From positions 62,001 to 126,000 of the forward strand of contig CAWBKF010000032.1 in the NCBI GenBank assembly GCA_963789275.1: a stretch of 64,000 nt of DNA, written 5' to 3'. The stretch is from DAHUYF01 sp963789275. Its GTDB lineage: Bacteria > Pseudomonadota > Alphaproteobacteria > ATCC43930 > CGMCC-115725. The position numbers and the translations under genes were made by a program. Shown here piece by piece: positions 1 to 9,605 of the stretch. Each line of letters opens with the position of its first letter. Position 1 is the first letter of the stretch. The notes below the pieces were generated by a model. That model had not been told where the DNA came from. It was given only the letters and a program-made list of their open reading frames with translations, and searched no databases.

Positions 1-264
1 GGTTTCGGCGTGCCGCTCGCCGCTTGGCTCAGAGGCCCGTTGCGCGACTGGGCGAATGACCTGCTGAGCGCCGATGCCGTCGGCCGTAGCGGCTGGCTCA
101 AACCTGAGCGCATCGGCGCGCGCTGGCAGGAGCATCTGAGCGGCAGGCGGGATTGGAGCGCCAGTCTTTGGACGGTGCTGATGTTCCAGAGCTGGCTTGG
201 CGAGATGAACCATATGGTCGGCGCGGGAGCGGCGCGCGGCTCCCTGCCATCGCTGCTGCGGTAG
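1..264 (+). CDS. asnB: Asparagine synthase (glutamine-hydrolysing), C-terminal fragment
   Basis: This is the last 87 residues of an AsnB-type amidotransferase; the gene starts before the window. The visible part opens with GFGVPLAAWLRGPLRDW, followed by the EHLSGRRDW and LWTVLMFQSWL stretches that close the synthetase domain of the family. Full-length members make asparagine, or amidate a related carboxylate, using glutamine and ATP. AsnB homologues are common at the edge of polysaccharide loci, where they may amidate uronic acids, but that role is only inference here. The stop codon lies 12 bases before the next gene on the same strand, which suggests one transcript. Confidence 0.85.
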   Translation, partial: GFGVPLAAWLRGPLRDWANDLLSADAVGRSGWLKPERIGARWQEHLSGRRDWSASLWTVLMFQSWLGEMNHMVGAGAARGSLPSLLR

Positions 265-276
265 AAGGATCGGTTG

Positions 277-1484
277 ATGGCGCCGGTGCGGGTGATGCAC
301 CTCATCACCGATCTCGATGTCGGCGGCGCCGAGCTCGATGCTGTCCAGGCTGGTCAACGCCGCCGATCGCCGCCGCGTGCAGATGAGCGTCGCCTGCATG
401 ACGCCGCCGGGAGCGATCGGTGCGTGGCTGGCCGACCAGAATGTCAGCGTGCATTCGCTGGGAATGCGCCGCGGCCTGCCCGACCCGCGGGGGCTCGCCC
501 GGCTGGTGGCCTTGCTGCGCCGGCAGAAGGTGGATGTGCTGCAGACCTGGCTCTACCACGCCGACCTGCTGGGCCTGATTGCCGCACGATTGGCCGGCGT
601 GCCGCGGCTGCTGTGGAACCTGCGCTGTTCGGACATGCAGGACGGGCACTATTCCCGTCTGTCGACGGCGCTGCCGCGGCTGCTCGCGCGCCTGTCGAGG
701 CAACCGGATCTCGTGCTCGCCAATTCTGCGGCGGGCCGCGCCTACCATGAGGCGCTGGGCTACCATCCGCGCCGTTGGCAGGTTCTTCCCAACGGCATCG
801 ACACCGACCGCTTTCGGCCCGACCCTGAGGCGAGGCAACGGTTCAGGGCGGATTACGGATTGCCGCCGGACAGCTTCCTGATCTGCCTGCCGGCGCGTGT
901 CGATCCGATGAAGGATCATGCGACCTTCTTCGCCGCCGCGGCGAAGTTCGCTCGGGAGGAGCAGGGCATGCGCTTTGTCCTGGTCGGACGGGGCACCGGT
1001 CCGGACGAGCCGGCGCTACGGGCGCTGGTGGCGCAGAGCGGTTGCGCCGACAAGCTGATCTTGCTCGGCGAGCGCCGGCGAGATGCCGTCACTGCTGGCG
1101 GCGGTCGATGTCGTGACGCTGTCGTCCGCCTTCGGTGAGGGCTTCCCGAACGTGCTTGGCGAGGCGATGGCTTGCGCCGTCCCTGTCGTCAGCACAGATG
1201 TCGGCGACGCCGCGGCGATCACCGGCCCGGCGGGGCTGGTCGTGCCGGTGCGTGATCCGGCCGCTCTGGCAAGCGCATGGCAGCGGCTGCGTCGCATGGA
1301 AACGGGGCAACGCGCCGCCATCGGCATGGCGGGCAGGCAGCGGGTCATCGAGAATTACAGTCTAAACGTCATCGTCGCCCAGTACGAAGCGCTCTACGAG
1401 GAAATGGCGCAATCGGCGCGCGCGCGCGCCGGCGCCGCGGCCCGATCCTCGGCAAGCCCGCGCGGCGGCGATCAACCGCTTTAG
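277..1484 (+). pseudogene. GT4-family glycosyltransferase, two frameshifts
   Basis: This is a GT-B fold, family 4 glycosyltransferase of about 400 residues read in three frames. The N-terminal piece (MHLITDLDVGGAE) shifts near base 339, the middle runs to about base 1075, and the C-terminal piece holds the donor-site motif SSAFGEGFPNVLGEAMACA with its conserved E-x7-E spacing. Both breaks look like one-base indels, because the protein reads smoothly once one base is removed. The start is the ATG after an AAGGA-type ribosome site; a TTG sits one codon upstream. The enzyme would transfer a sugar from a nucleotide donor to a lipid-linked glycan in the cytoplasm. I favour sequencing error over true inactivation. 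Confidence 0.8.
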
Positions 1485-1601
1485 GGTGATGCGGACCAAG
1501 GGCTTGTGTGCTATAGGCTGCCGCCCGCGACCCGGCGCCGGATCGCGAGCTCCTTCTCCTGTTCGGCACCGGCCGAGCAGCGCCAACGCACTGATCAGTA
1601 G

Positions 1602-2450
1602 ATGGTTTCGACGACGACCTCAGATCATCAATCGCGCAGCATGATGGATTGGCCGCCAGCGCCGTCGAAGACGGCGCTGGCATGGCGCGATATCGCTGCC
1701 GGTCTCTCGAAGAGCTGGCTGTGGATGGAGCTTGCCAAGCAGGATATAAAGCTGCGCTACCGCGGCTCGATGCTGGGGCCCTTGTGGCTGACCATCAGCA
1801 CCGTGGTGATGATCAGCTCGATGGGACTGTTGTACGCCAAGCTCTTTCATCAGAACGTCGCCGCCTATTTTCCCTTCCTTGCCGTCGGGCTGGTCACATG
1901 GAACCTTCTCTCCTCGATGATAACCGAGGGTTGCGGGGTTTTTATCGGCGCGCAAGGGGTCATCCAGACCGTTCCCCTGCCGTACTCGGTGCATGTGTAT
2001 CGACTCGTCTACCGGAATATTCTGGTTTTCGCACATAGCTTCGTCATCGTGCCGCTGGTGTTGCTCATCTTCCGCATCCCGATCGGCTGGCAAGTTCTCT
2101 GGGTGATACCAGGCCTGCTCGTGCTCGCCATCAACGGCACCTGGTGCACGATATTTTTCGGCATGCTGAGCGCGCGCTTTCGTGACGTTCCGCCGATCGT
2201 CGCCAGTTTCGTCAACGTGATCTTCTTCGTGACGCCGATCATGTGGGCTCCGAGCGCGCTCGGCAACTGGGAGAGGATCGGCACGCTCAACCCGCTTTTT
2301 GCAGGAATCGATGTGGTGCGGGCGCCGATTCTTGGCCAACCTTTTGGTGCGCATTCCTGGATCGTGTTGCTGCTGACCACGGTCGTCGGGTGTGTGGGTA
2401 CCTTCGCCGTCTTCGGTCGGTTTCGTTCGCGCATCGCCTTCTGGGTATAG
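1602..2450 (+). CDS. Polysaccharide ABC-2 transporter permease (Wzm/KpsM/TagG type)
   Basis: This 282-residue inner-membrane permease has about six hydrophobic segments. After a cytoplasmic N-terminus comes the family signature LRYRGSMLGPLWLT near residues 51-64. Later LSARFRDVPPIV and PIMWAP are typical of O-antigen and capsule exporters. It would form the channel that moves an undecaprenyl- or lipid-linked polysaccharide across the inner membrane. The ATPase gene follows after 10 bases, so the two are surely one operon. The presence of this pair argues for ABC-dependent rather than Wzx/Wzy export for at least one polymer of the locus. The reading frame is intact. Confidence 0.9.
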   Translation: MVSTTTSDHQSRSMMDWPPAPSKTALAWRDIAAGLSKSWLWMELAKQDIKLRYRGSMLGPLWLTISTVVMISSMGLLYAKLFHQNVAAYFPFLAVGLVTWNLLSSMITEGCGVFIGAQGVIQTVPLPYSVHVYRLVYRNILVFAHSFVIVPLVLLIFRIPIGWQVLWVIPGLLVLAINGTWCTIFFGMLSARFRDVPPIVASFVNVIFFVTPIMWAPSALGNWERIGTLNPLFAGIDVVRAPILGQPFGAHSWIVLLLTTVVGCVGTFAVFGRFRSRIAFWV

Positions 2451-2460
2451 GGATAAGCCT

Positions 2461-3228
2461 ATGGTTTTCCTGCGTCTGCGCAACGTGTCGCTGGATTTTC
2501 CCATCTATCAGGGCAGCAGCAGGTCGCTGAAGAAGGCGCTTGTTGCCACCTCGACCCAGGGCAATCTGGCCAAGGACGCGCTTGACCGCATCAATGTCCG
2601 GGCCTTGAGCGACCTCACCTTCAATATCGAAACCGGCGACCGCCTCGGCATCGTCGGCGCCAACGGCGCTGGAAAGACGACACTTCTCAAGGTTCTCGCC
2701 GGCATTTACGAGCCGACGCAGGGGCAGCTGGTATCGTCGGGCCGGGTCTCCGCGTTGCTCGATGCGTCCGTGGGGCTCAATCCCGATGCCACGGGACGCG
2801 AAAACATCCTACTGCGCGGCATGTACATGAACATCCATCCGCGCGAGATGCGCCGCCACGCCGAGGAGGTGGCGGAGTTCACGGAACTCGGCCATTACCT
2901 CGACATGCCGGTGCGCACCTATTCGGCCGGCATGATGATCCGGCTGGCTTTCGCCATCTCGACCTGCATTCCGCCGGAGATCCTGGTGATGGACGAATGG
3001 CTCTCCGCTGGCGATGCCCAGTTCCTCGCCAAGGCTCGTCGCCGCATGGAGGAGTTCGTTCGCGCGTCGAGCATCCTGGTACTCGCTTCGCATTCGATGG
3101 AGCTGCTGCAGCAATGGTGCAATAGAGGCATCTTCCTTCAGCACGGGCGAATCACCGCCAGTGGCGATATCCGAGACGTCATCGCGGCTTACGAAGAAAG
3201 CGCCCGGATGGCGCGGCCTGCCGCTTAG
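2461..3228 (+). CDS. Polysaccharide ABC transporter ATP-binding protein (short Wzt/KpsT/TagH type)
   Basis: This 255-residue ATPase is the partner of the preceding permease. Walker A is GANGAGKTT near residues 73-81. The signature is degenerate (YSAGMMIRLAFA) as usual in this subfamily, Walker B is ILVMDEWLSAGD, and the switch histidine lies in ASHSMELL. The protein ends soon after the ATPase domain, so it lacks the C-terminal carbohydrate-binding domain of long Wzt proteins. Recognition of a finished chain end is therefore not built into this subunit. The ATG start at 2461 was chosen because the alignable domain begins at once with FLRLRNVSLDFP. Confidence 0.9.
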   Translation: MVFLRLRNVSLDFPIYQGSSRSLKKALVATSTQGNLAKDALDRINVRALSDLTFNIETGDRLGIVGANGAGKTTLLKVLAGIYEPTQGQLVSSGRVSALLDASVGLNPDATGRENILLRGMYMNIHPREMRRHAEEVAEFTELGHYLDMPVRTYSAGMMIRLAFAISTCIPPEILVMDEWLSAGDAQFLAKARRRMEEFVRASSILVLASHSMELLQQWCNRGIFLQHGRITASGDIRDVIAAYEESARMARPAA

Positions 3229-3242
3229 ACGGAGCGACCTGG

Positions 3243-5408
3243 TCAGGCGCGCGGCGCCCGCCGCGAGAGGTGCACGACGAGCGCGGAGAAGGTGGGATCG
3301 TCGTTGCGGGTGGCGGCGAGCCGATAAGACAGCGCCTTCATGAAGAGAAGTGAGGCGTATCTCAGCAGCAGGCGCGGCAGTGCGACCCAGAATCGGGGGC
3401 GCACCAGCATAATCAGCAGCCGAAGCGGATCGCGCGAATCGGTGCTGGTGAGCACGCCGATGGCAACCTCGTACCGCTCCGACGAGCACAGGTCGAGTAT
3501 CACCGACAGCATCCAGGCGTGGCTGCCGACGCGGCGGGGTTGAAGCTCCGGCGTCATGAGCACGACATACATGTCATTGTGCCGGCGCAGGATGTACTCG
3601 ATGTCGTCCGACAGGCCGCGCCAGGTGCGCAGCAGCTCCAGCGGGGCATAGACGACCACGGGGCCGACCGCCTTAGCGGAACCGGCATCGGCAAGTCGGC
3701 GGTGTAACCCGGCATCTGCGTCCTTGGGAAATGGCTCCCGGATGGTCAAGACCGTGGCATGCGGCGGCGGCGGCGGTGCGTAGGGCTCGATGTCGCCGAG
3801 ATAGATCGCCGACGGCTCGCCGCGGCTGTCGGCAAGCAGCGCTTCAATCGCCGCCGCGATCTGCTGGCGTCTTTGGCCGCGGCGTAGAACGGTCCGACCC
3901 GACAGCGCTCGTCCAAGCTCGGGTTGCGCGCCGAGGAGAAACCATGACAGGCGTCCCGATCGTTCCATGATCTGCTCGGCGGCATATCGTATCAAGCGGC
4001 GCCAGAAGCCCCCCGTCCATTGTGAGGAGGCCAGCATCTCGGTTAAGGTCGGCGTCACCGCGTTTCGCGGATCGTCCAGCAGAGCGACGGAGCGGCGCAT
4101 ACCGCCTCGCGCCATGTGAAAGCGATAATTCCTGACCGCCGGTAGCCAGTGGAAATGACGGATATGCGAAACCGGAGGCGGCATCGCCGCCAAAATTCTC
4201 TCGGTAAACTGCACCAAGGGCCGAACGCGCGTGTTGATATCGGCGGGCAGCTCGGAAGCGTGGAAATAGAGGGTCATGGTTGCCGATCGCCGATGTTCTG
4301 CTGTCGTCCAGGCGCTGGTCTGGGCGAGGATTTCCGGAGCGAGGATCGCCAAGCGCTCGTCGAGCGTACGGGCCCGCGGCGCGATGCGCAGAAGATAGGC
4401 TTCGGAGTGACGCTCCTGCAGCTCCAGCATTGCGATCTGGTCGGAATCGTTGAGGATGCAAAAGCGGCCGTCGGGACAATACTCGGCGATGAAGCCATAA
4501 TCCACCGGACAGACCACCTTCGTCATACTCTGCTCGACGCGGAAACAGAGCGGCATGACGAGGAAGCACCTCGCCGCCAGACAGTCTTCGGAGATCCGCC
4601 AGTAGATCTGATGATAATAGAGGGCATCGACGACGTTCGCGTCGTTGACGATGCGTCCCTTGACGGTATTGTGCAAATGCGCGTGCACGATCTTCATCAT
4701 TTCGCGCGAAGAGATCGAGAGAATGCCGGCCTGGCGATCGACCATGCCCTCGACGAGCGGCCGTGCCGTCTCTTCGACGACGCGAATGCTCGGAGCGGCG
4801 ATGATCGAGTAACCTTCCTTGATCTTGTCCAGAACGCTTTTGAGCGATCCCTCGGACAGGACGAAGTCGGCGTTCATCATGATGATGTAGGTGCCGAGCG
4901 CCTTGTCGCCGAGGTCGATGATGCCCTTGGCGTAGCACAACGTCAGCGGCACGCCGTAGGAAACGTTGCCGCGGCTAGGAAAGAACTCGTCGATGGCGAC
5001 GAATGTGCAGCGAAGCTCCTTCGTCATCTCGATGAAGCGGGGATCGGCCTGCATCCGCGCCGCATCCGCCGCTTTTGTCATGATCGCGATCTCGAAGTCG
5101 CAATGCCGATGCAGATAGTAGATGTTGCCCTCGCTGCGCAACGAAGCGAAGGACAGCGAGAGCCACCGCTCGACATAATCCACGCCCCAGATCGGGATGA
5201 TCATCCGCACGCGAATCTCGTCGCTTGCAGTCTGGGGCTGGGCCGGTGGCGGCATGGGCTCCTCTTGCATCCTCGATAATCCGCTGGTCAGCCGCGGCGG
5301 CGTGTCCGGCGAGGCGACGTCCGCCGCCGCGCGAATGGCGGCGGGAGGCGATGTCCGGGTCTGTCGGCCTGCGCTTGGTTCGCAGGCACGCGGCAGAGGC
5401 TTCGGCAA
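3243..5408 (-). CDS. Large glycosyltransferase-like protein of unrecognised family (paralogue A)
   Basis: I do not recognise a named family for this 721-residue protein. It resembles a GT-A glycosyltransferase near the N-terminus: RMIIPIWGVDYVERWLS at about 68-84, and YIIMMNADFVLSEGS, a DxD-like acidic site in the position where GT-A enzymes bind metal. Further on come YGFIAEYCPDGRFC and ILNDSD, shared with the divergent gene at 5962-8236. The C-terminal third is Rossmann-like with hydrophobic stretches and no clear signal peptide. The start is uncertain: internal ATGs at 5270 and 5255 are possible, and the second has a GAGGAG site just upstream. It is convergent with the ABC exporter. A role in assembling or modifying the exported glycan is inference. 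Confidence 0.6.
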   Translation of the reverse strand: MPKPLPRACEPSAGRQTRTSPPAAIRAAADVASPDTPPRLTSGLSRMQEEPMPPPAQPQTASDEIRVRMIIPIWGVDYVERWLSLSFASLRSEGNIYYLHRHCDFEIAIMTKAADAARMQADPRFIEMTKELRCTFVAIDEFFPSRGNVSYGVPLTLCYAKGIIDLGDKALGTYIIMMNADFVLSEGSLKSVLDKIKEGYSIIAAPSIRVVEETARPLVEGMVDRQAGILSISSREMMKIVHAHLHNTVKGRIVNDANVVDALYYHQIYWRISEDCLAARCFLVMPLCFRVEQSMTKVVCPVDYGFIAEYCPDGRFCILNDSDQIAMLELQERHSEAYLLRIAPRARTLDERLAILAPEILAQTSAWTTAEHRRSATMTLYFHASELPADINTRVRPLVQFTERILAAMPPPVSHIRHFHWLPAVRNYRFHMARGGMRRSVALLDDPRNAVTPTLTEMLASSQWTGGFWRRLIRYAAEQIMERSGRLSWFLLGAQPELGRALSGRTVLRRGQRRQQIAAAIEALLADSRGEPSAIYLGDIEPYAPPPPPHATVLTIREPFPKDADAGLHRRLADAGSAKAVGPVVVYAPLELLRTWRGLSDDIEYILRRHNDMYVVLMTPELQPRRVGSHAWMLSVILDLCSSERYEVAIGVLTSTDSRDPLRLLIMLVRPRFWVALPRLLLRYASLLFMKALSYRLAATRNDDPTFSALVVHLSRRAPRA

Positions 5409-5585
5409 ATCCGGCCGATCGGGTGCGTGCTCATGCGCGACATTCCGAAGGTGATGCGGTCGGGGAAAGAATATTCGCGAATGCTGGCAAAGACGCCGGC
5501 GAGAGGCACGGCGGAGTGCAGGCCGATGAAGCCCGACCCGTCGGGGAGTGACGCCTTACTACTCATAGGGCCGGCGCCGTGTCGG

Positions 5586-5888
5586 TTACTCAGGACGTTG
5601 CTCGTGTAGCTTGAGATGGCAGATCGACATCCCGACCGCACTGCAATAGAGATCAGTCACGAGAGTGTCAAGGGAGGCAAGGAGGCGAGATGGCGGGGCG
5701 ATCCGAGCGGTCTCGGACGCGGGCGGCGCAGGGTGCGCTGAAGACAGGCTCGGGCCCATTGACAGGGAGGCGAGGGGCGCTGCCGCGCGAAACGCGTCGG
5801 ACGCGACAAGCGCGGCCAAAACCGCTAATAGCAACGGCGCGCCGGCGCTGGCCCGGCGGAGGTTCGAAATGATGACTGGGGCAGGCAA
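5586..5888 (-). CDS. Possible small exported protein in the gap between the two paralogues
   Basis: This is an open frame of 100 residues that I do not recognise. It would start with TTG and has a hydrophobic stretch (GAPLLLAVLAALVASDAF) near residues 16-33, followed by an Ala/Pro/Ser-rich section and two cysteines near the end (DLYCSAVGMSICHLKL). Codon third positions are GC-rich, which mildly supports coding. No strong ribosome site is visible. Just downstream on the same strand another frame with an ATG at 5566 also looks weakly coding before it runs into paralogue A. The rest of 5409-5961 holds nothing I can name and must contain the divergent promoters of the two large genes. Confidence 0.2.
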   Translation of the reverse strand: MPAPVIISNLRRASAGAPLLLAVLAALVASDAFRAAAPLASLSMGPSLSSAHPAPPASETARIAPPSRLLASLDTLVTDLYCSAVGMSICHLKLHEQRPE

Positions 5889-5961
5889 TTCATGATCAAA
5901 CTGTGGCCTTTCGCAGCGTTGAGGTCGCGGCCGCTCGGCCGCTGAGAGGCACGGCAGAGTT

Positions 5962-8236
5962 ATGAGCCGACCGCTGTCCGACACCGTTGATCTGTCGCCG
6001 CTGCCGGATCTGGAGGAGGTCGAGCTGGAAGGCGGCGGGAGGCGATTCGCCCTGCGGGACCGCCGGGCGGCTGAGCACGCGCTTCGGGAGGGTCCGACGC
6101 TTGCGCGGCGGCGCGAGCCCGCTCGGATCATCACCATGGCCTGGGGCGAGCGGTATATCGATGACCTGCTGTCGATGGCCGTTCCCGCCTTGATGGCGCC
6201 GGGAAACCTGCCGGCCTTCGCCGAGCATTTCGACAGCGAGCTGGTCATCGTCACGGAATTGCGGTTCTTCGACCGGATCGTTGCCGCTCCAGCGGTGGCG
6301 CGGCTGCTGCAATATTGTGACCTGCGGCTGCTGCCTATCGATGATCTGCTGTCGTCCTGGTATGGGGTCACGCTGACCTATGCGCTGGTGCGCGGCTTTG
6401 CCGATCTTGGCCCGGCGATGACCGACACGCATCTGGTATTCCTCAACGCCGATTTCGTCGTCGCCGACGGTTCCTATCGCAAGCTCGCGGAGATGATCCT
6501 GCGCGGCGAGCGGCTTGTCGTCTCGCCCAGCTATTGCGGGATTCTCGAAGAGGTTATCGGTCCCGCTGCGTAGCCGCTTCGATCTCGAAACGGGCGCGCT
6601 GGCGATCGGGCGGCGGGAGATGGCGGCGCTGCTGCTCGCGCATGTCCATAACTGCGTGCGCGCGAAGACGGTGAACCAACCGCTGTTCAATATCGGCCTT
6701 TTCGACCAGTTCTACTGGCATGTTGACGAGCATACCTTGCTGGGCCGCCAGCTGCCGATCGCGGTGGTCTATATGCGGCCGGAGCGGGTGCTGACGGAAC
6801 TCCCGACCTTCTGGGATTATGGCGTCATCGCCGAGTATTGCCCGACCGTCAAACCTTGCGTCCTCGGCGATTCCGACGATTTCCTCATGGCAGAGCTACG
6901 CACCGCGACGACCTTCCGCGATCGCCATCATCTGGGCTGGCCCAGCATCGAAGCCATCGCGGCGCATTTGGCTTCCTATGTCACGCAAGACCATCTCGAT
7001 TACGGCAAGCACGATCTCGTGCTGCATGCGCGCGACTTTCCGGAGAGCTTCGCGGCGGCACGGCGCGAGTTCAAGACGCTTCGTCGACGCCGTCTACAGC
7101 CATATCCGCGGCCGTTGAGCCACCGCGATCACCCGTTCTGGAGAATGGCCTTCCCGGGCTTTTCGGCCGCGCGCCTCGAAGGCGCCGCCAGCCTGCGCGC
7201 GAAGCTGAGAACGCAAGAGCGGATCAGGTCCGCAATACGCGACAATCCCGCTTTCGCGGCGCGACATCGGCGAATCGACGGCGTTGCGCGCTCGCCGCGA
7301 GGCGCTCAGGATCGAGCTCGAACTCGCGGCGCTGGCCTCGGCCCGAGTCGGTGGCCCGGAGCTCGGTTCCGGGTCCGCAACCGCGGCGTCCGCGCCGCTA
7401 TCTGCCGATGCGCGGCTTGACGCCCTGCGGGCGCAGTTCGTCGATGGCGAGCACGAGCTGGCGCGGCTCGAAGTGGAAGAGGCGAGCGACCTGGGCGAGG
7501 AGCCGGGTCCGGACGGCGGCGAGAGCCGGAGGCGGCAGGAGCCCGAAGCGGCGATCGCAGCCGCCGGCCATCGCGGCTCCTGGAACTCTATTACGCGCTC
7601 TTCGGCAGGATGCCGTCGGTGACGAAGTGGCACCCCTATTATACGATGGTGCGCCACGTCATGGCCGAGCTCGCCGGCGCACGGGCCGCGCCAAACGTGC
7701 TTCTCGTGTCGTCCGGAGGGCTCTTCGGTTCGCTGTTCCTGCGCGACTGCGCCGGACGCAAGGTCACGCTGACGCGTGCCGATGGCGCTGAGCGGCGATT
7801 ACGATCACCTCCTCGAAGAGGTCGGCGGCTTCGATCTTTGCCTGTGCGATCTCGAATTCGAGGATCTGCTGCAGTTCCGGGAGATCCTGGCAAAGCTGCG
7901 GCCGCGCCTCAGCGAGGGCGCAAAGCTGGTGGTGTTTTACGAGAACAGGCCAGCCTAGGATCTCGACGGCCTGGCCTATCAGGCTGAGCAGGAGCGCGTT
8001 TCCGGGGATCGGCGAGGCGAGCGTCAAGTTTGCGGGGTCGCGGCTCGGCGCCGATCGCGATCGATGCCTTCTCGGCGGCCTTGTCGAAGACCCCGGTCCG
8101 GCCGCTCGCCGCGGCGCTTGTTTTGGCACTCTGCGCCCCGATCGCGCGACTGGCCGCGTGGCTCGAGGGACGGCGCGATCCCTCCGCCTACACCAAGCGA
8201 TGCACGAGCATGACGATCGCCATCACGCTGCGCTGA
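5962..8236 (+). pseudogene. Large glycosyltransferase-like protein (paralogue B), multiple frameshifts
   Basis: Reading across frames gives one protein of about 755 residues related to paralogue A. Shared blocks are IITMAWGERYIDDLLS, LVFLNADFVVADGS, YGVIAEYCPTVKPC and VLGDSD. It continues into a charged, coiled-coil-like stretch (TALRARREALRIELELAALA). It ends with a methyltransferase-like Rossmann region containing NVLLVSSGGLFGSLFLRDC and FDLCLCDLEFEDL. Frames change near 6565, 7080, 7120, 7255, 7520, 7775 and around 7960-8030. The first is an extra C in a CCC run. The combined length matches paralogue A, which supports a single original gene. Function is unknown; a glycosyl-transfer role is inferred from the acidic NADF site. 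Confidence 0.55.
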
Positions 8237-8385
8237 ACGGCAAAAGGGGTCAGTCGGGCTCCTGATGTTTTTCGTCCCGCCATCGTTCCCGCTTCCCCGC
8301 GCGGCCCCGTAGCAATCGAGTCGCGCTTGTGCCGAAACAGCACTTCCGCCATCCTGGCGGCTTGGCGCGTCATAGGCGTAGCGGG

Positions 8386-9078
8386 ATGATCTACGAACAG
8401 GTTTATTTCGAACGTCTGGAGAACCTCAAATCCGAGCCGATCACCGTCGCTGAGATCTACCGGCTCAATCCCGGCGCGAGGATTATTCAGTCGCGCGTGC
8501 AAGGCCCGGTTTACATGAACCGGCATTCGCAAGTCGGGCCGGACGTCACGCTGGGCAAGTATTTCGGCATGAACGAACATTGTTTCGTTGCCCGAGCCAC
8601 GGTCGGGGCCTTTGTCGCCATCGGCGCACGCTCATCGATCAATCCGTTCAACCACCCTATCGACTGGCTGAGTACCAACGAGTTTCAGTATCACCCGCGG
8701 TCCTTCGACTGGGTGGCCGAATACAACGATTTTGTTCGCCTCGAGCGCACGCCCGATATGTTCCAGCACGTCACCGTGGGCAACGACATATGGACGGGAC
8801 ATAACGTCAACATCATGCCGGGCGTGAGCGTCGGCGACGGTGCCGCCATCGGCGCCGGCTCGGTCGTCACCAAGGACGTGCCGCCCTATGCCGTGGTCGC
8901 GGGCGTGCCCGCGCAGGTGAAGCGTTTTCGGTTCCCTGACCGCGTGATCGAGCGGCTGCTGCGGCTCAAATGGTGGGAGCTGGAGCTCTCCGATCTCAGC
9001 GGCCTGCCTTTCCGCGACGTGGAGCGCTGCCTCGACTTCGTCGAGGAGATCCGCCTTCGCAAGGGGTTGCCCGCATGA
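8386..9078 (+). CDS. Left-handed beta-helix O-acetyltransferase (CatB/xenobiotic acyltransferase type)
   Basis: This 230-residue protein has imperfect hexapeptide repeats. VTLGKYFGMNEHCFV and VGAFVAIGARSSINPF lie early, and VTVGNDIWTGHNVNIMPGVS with VGDGAAIGAGSVVTKDVPPYAVVAG lie late. The long loop with a histidine (INPFNHPIDWLS) matches the catalytic loop of the CatB group. Such enzymes move acetyl from acetyl-CoA to a hydroxyl or amino group of a sugar, and in this locus a polysaccharide residue is the likely acceptor. The start at 8386 was chosen because the family begins at about MIYEQVYFERL. The frame is intact, unlike the gene upstream. Confidence 0.8.
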   Translation: MIYEQVYFERLENLKSEPITVAEIYRLNPGARIIQSRVQGPVYMNRHSQVGPDVTLGKYFGMNEHCFVARATVGAFVAIGARSSINPFNHPIDWLSTNEFQYHPRSFDWVAEYNDFVRLERTPDMFQHVTVGNDIWTGHNVNIMPGVSVGDGAAIGAGSVVTKDVPPYAVVAGVPAQVKRFRFPDRVIERLLRLKWWELELSDLSGLPFRDVERCLDFVEEIRLRKGLPA

Positions 9079-9605
9079 TGATCGGCCGGAGAGGCGGAAC
9101 GGCGGCGCACGGCGCATCGTGACGCCTTAGGCGCACGGCATCGCGTCCTGGTTGATTTCTAAATTCCCCGCCGACGGGGTGGCGTTCTTCGCCGATTAAT
9201 AGAAGGCAGTGACGATGAGAGTAGGCTTGGCGGTCACGATGCTGGCTGTCTATGTCATTGGCTCGCCCTCAGACAACCCCACAGCTACAGCGAGAACTGG
9301 CCGGTGGAAGGCGGCGGTCCCTTGCCGGCAGCGCTCTCTTACTCCGTCTACCACGCTCCGCTCGGAAGCGTGGAGGCCAGCGTCGTGAACAAGCTTTGCA
9401 AATTTATCGTCCGGTCGACCCTCCGACCGTTCAGGAGGTCACTGCCGAAGCCGCCAAGGGCGCTCTTCCGCACGGCCATCTCTCCAAAACCAATAACGAT
9501 GGTCTCGGTGTTGGCAGCACTATTTTCTCCAGTTTTGCAATGCGATTGTTTGGGCCGTCGGGTTGCTCTCGCTTGCGGCCGCACCGCCGGATGAAGGCCG
9601 AGCGG
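9079..9605. other. Gap with a possible broken small exported protein
   Basis: No confident gene is present. From an ATG at 9215 a short frame begins MRVGLAVTMLAVYVIGSPSD. If one base is dropped in the CCCC run near 9277 it continues as HSYSENWPVEGGGPLPAALS on the plus strand, which looks more coding than random sequence. It then loses coherence near 9400-9590. I cannot assign a function. A hairpin lies at 9166-9179. Confidence 0.3.
9166..9179 (+). terminator. Short GC hairpin after the acetyltransferase gene
   Basis: A perfect five-base stem CCCCG / CGGGG with loop CCGA lies 87 bases after the stop of the acetyltransferase. A second small hairpin (GGCG / CGCC) follows at once. There is no clear U-run, so intrinsic termination is only a possibility. 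Confidence 0.25.
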
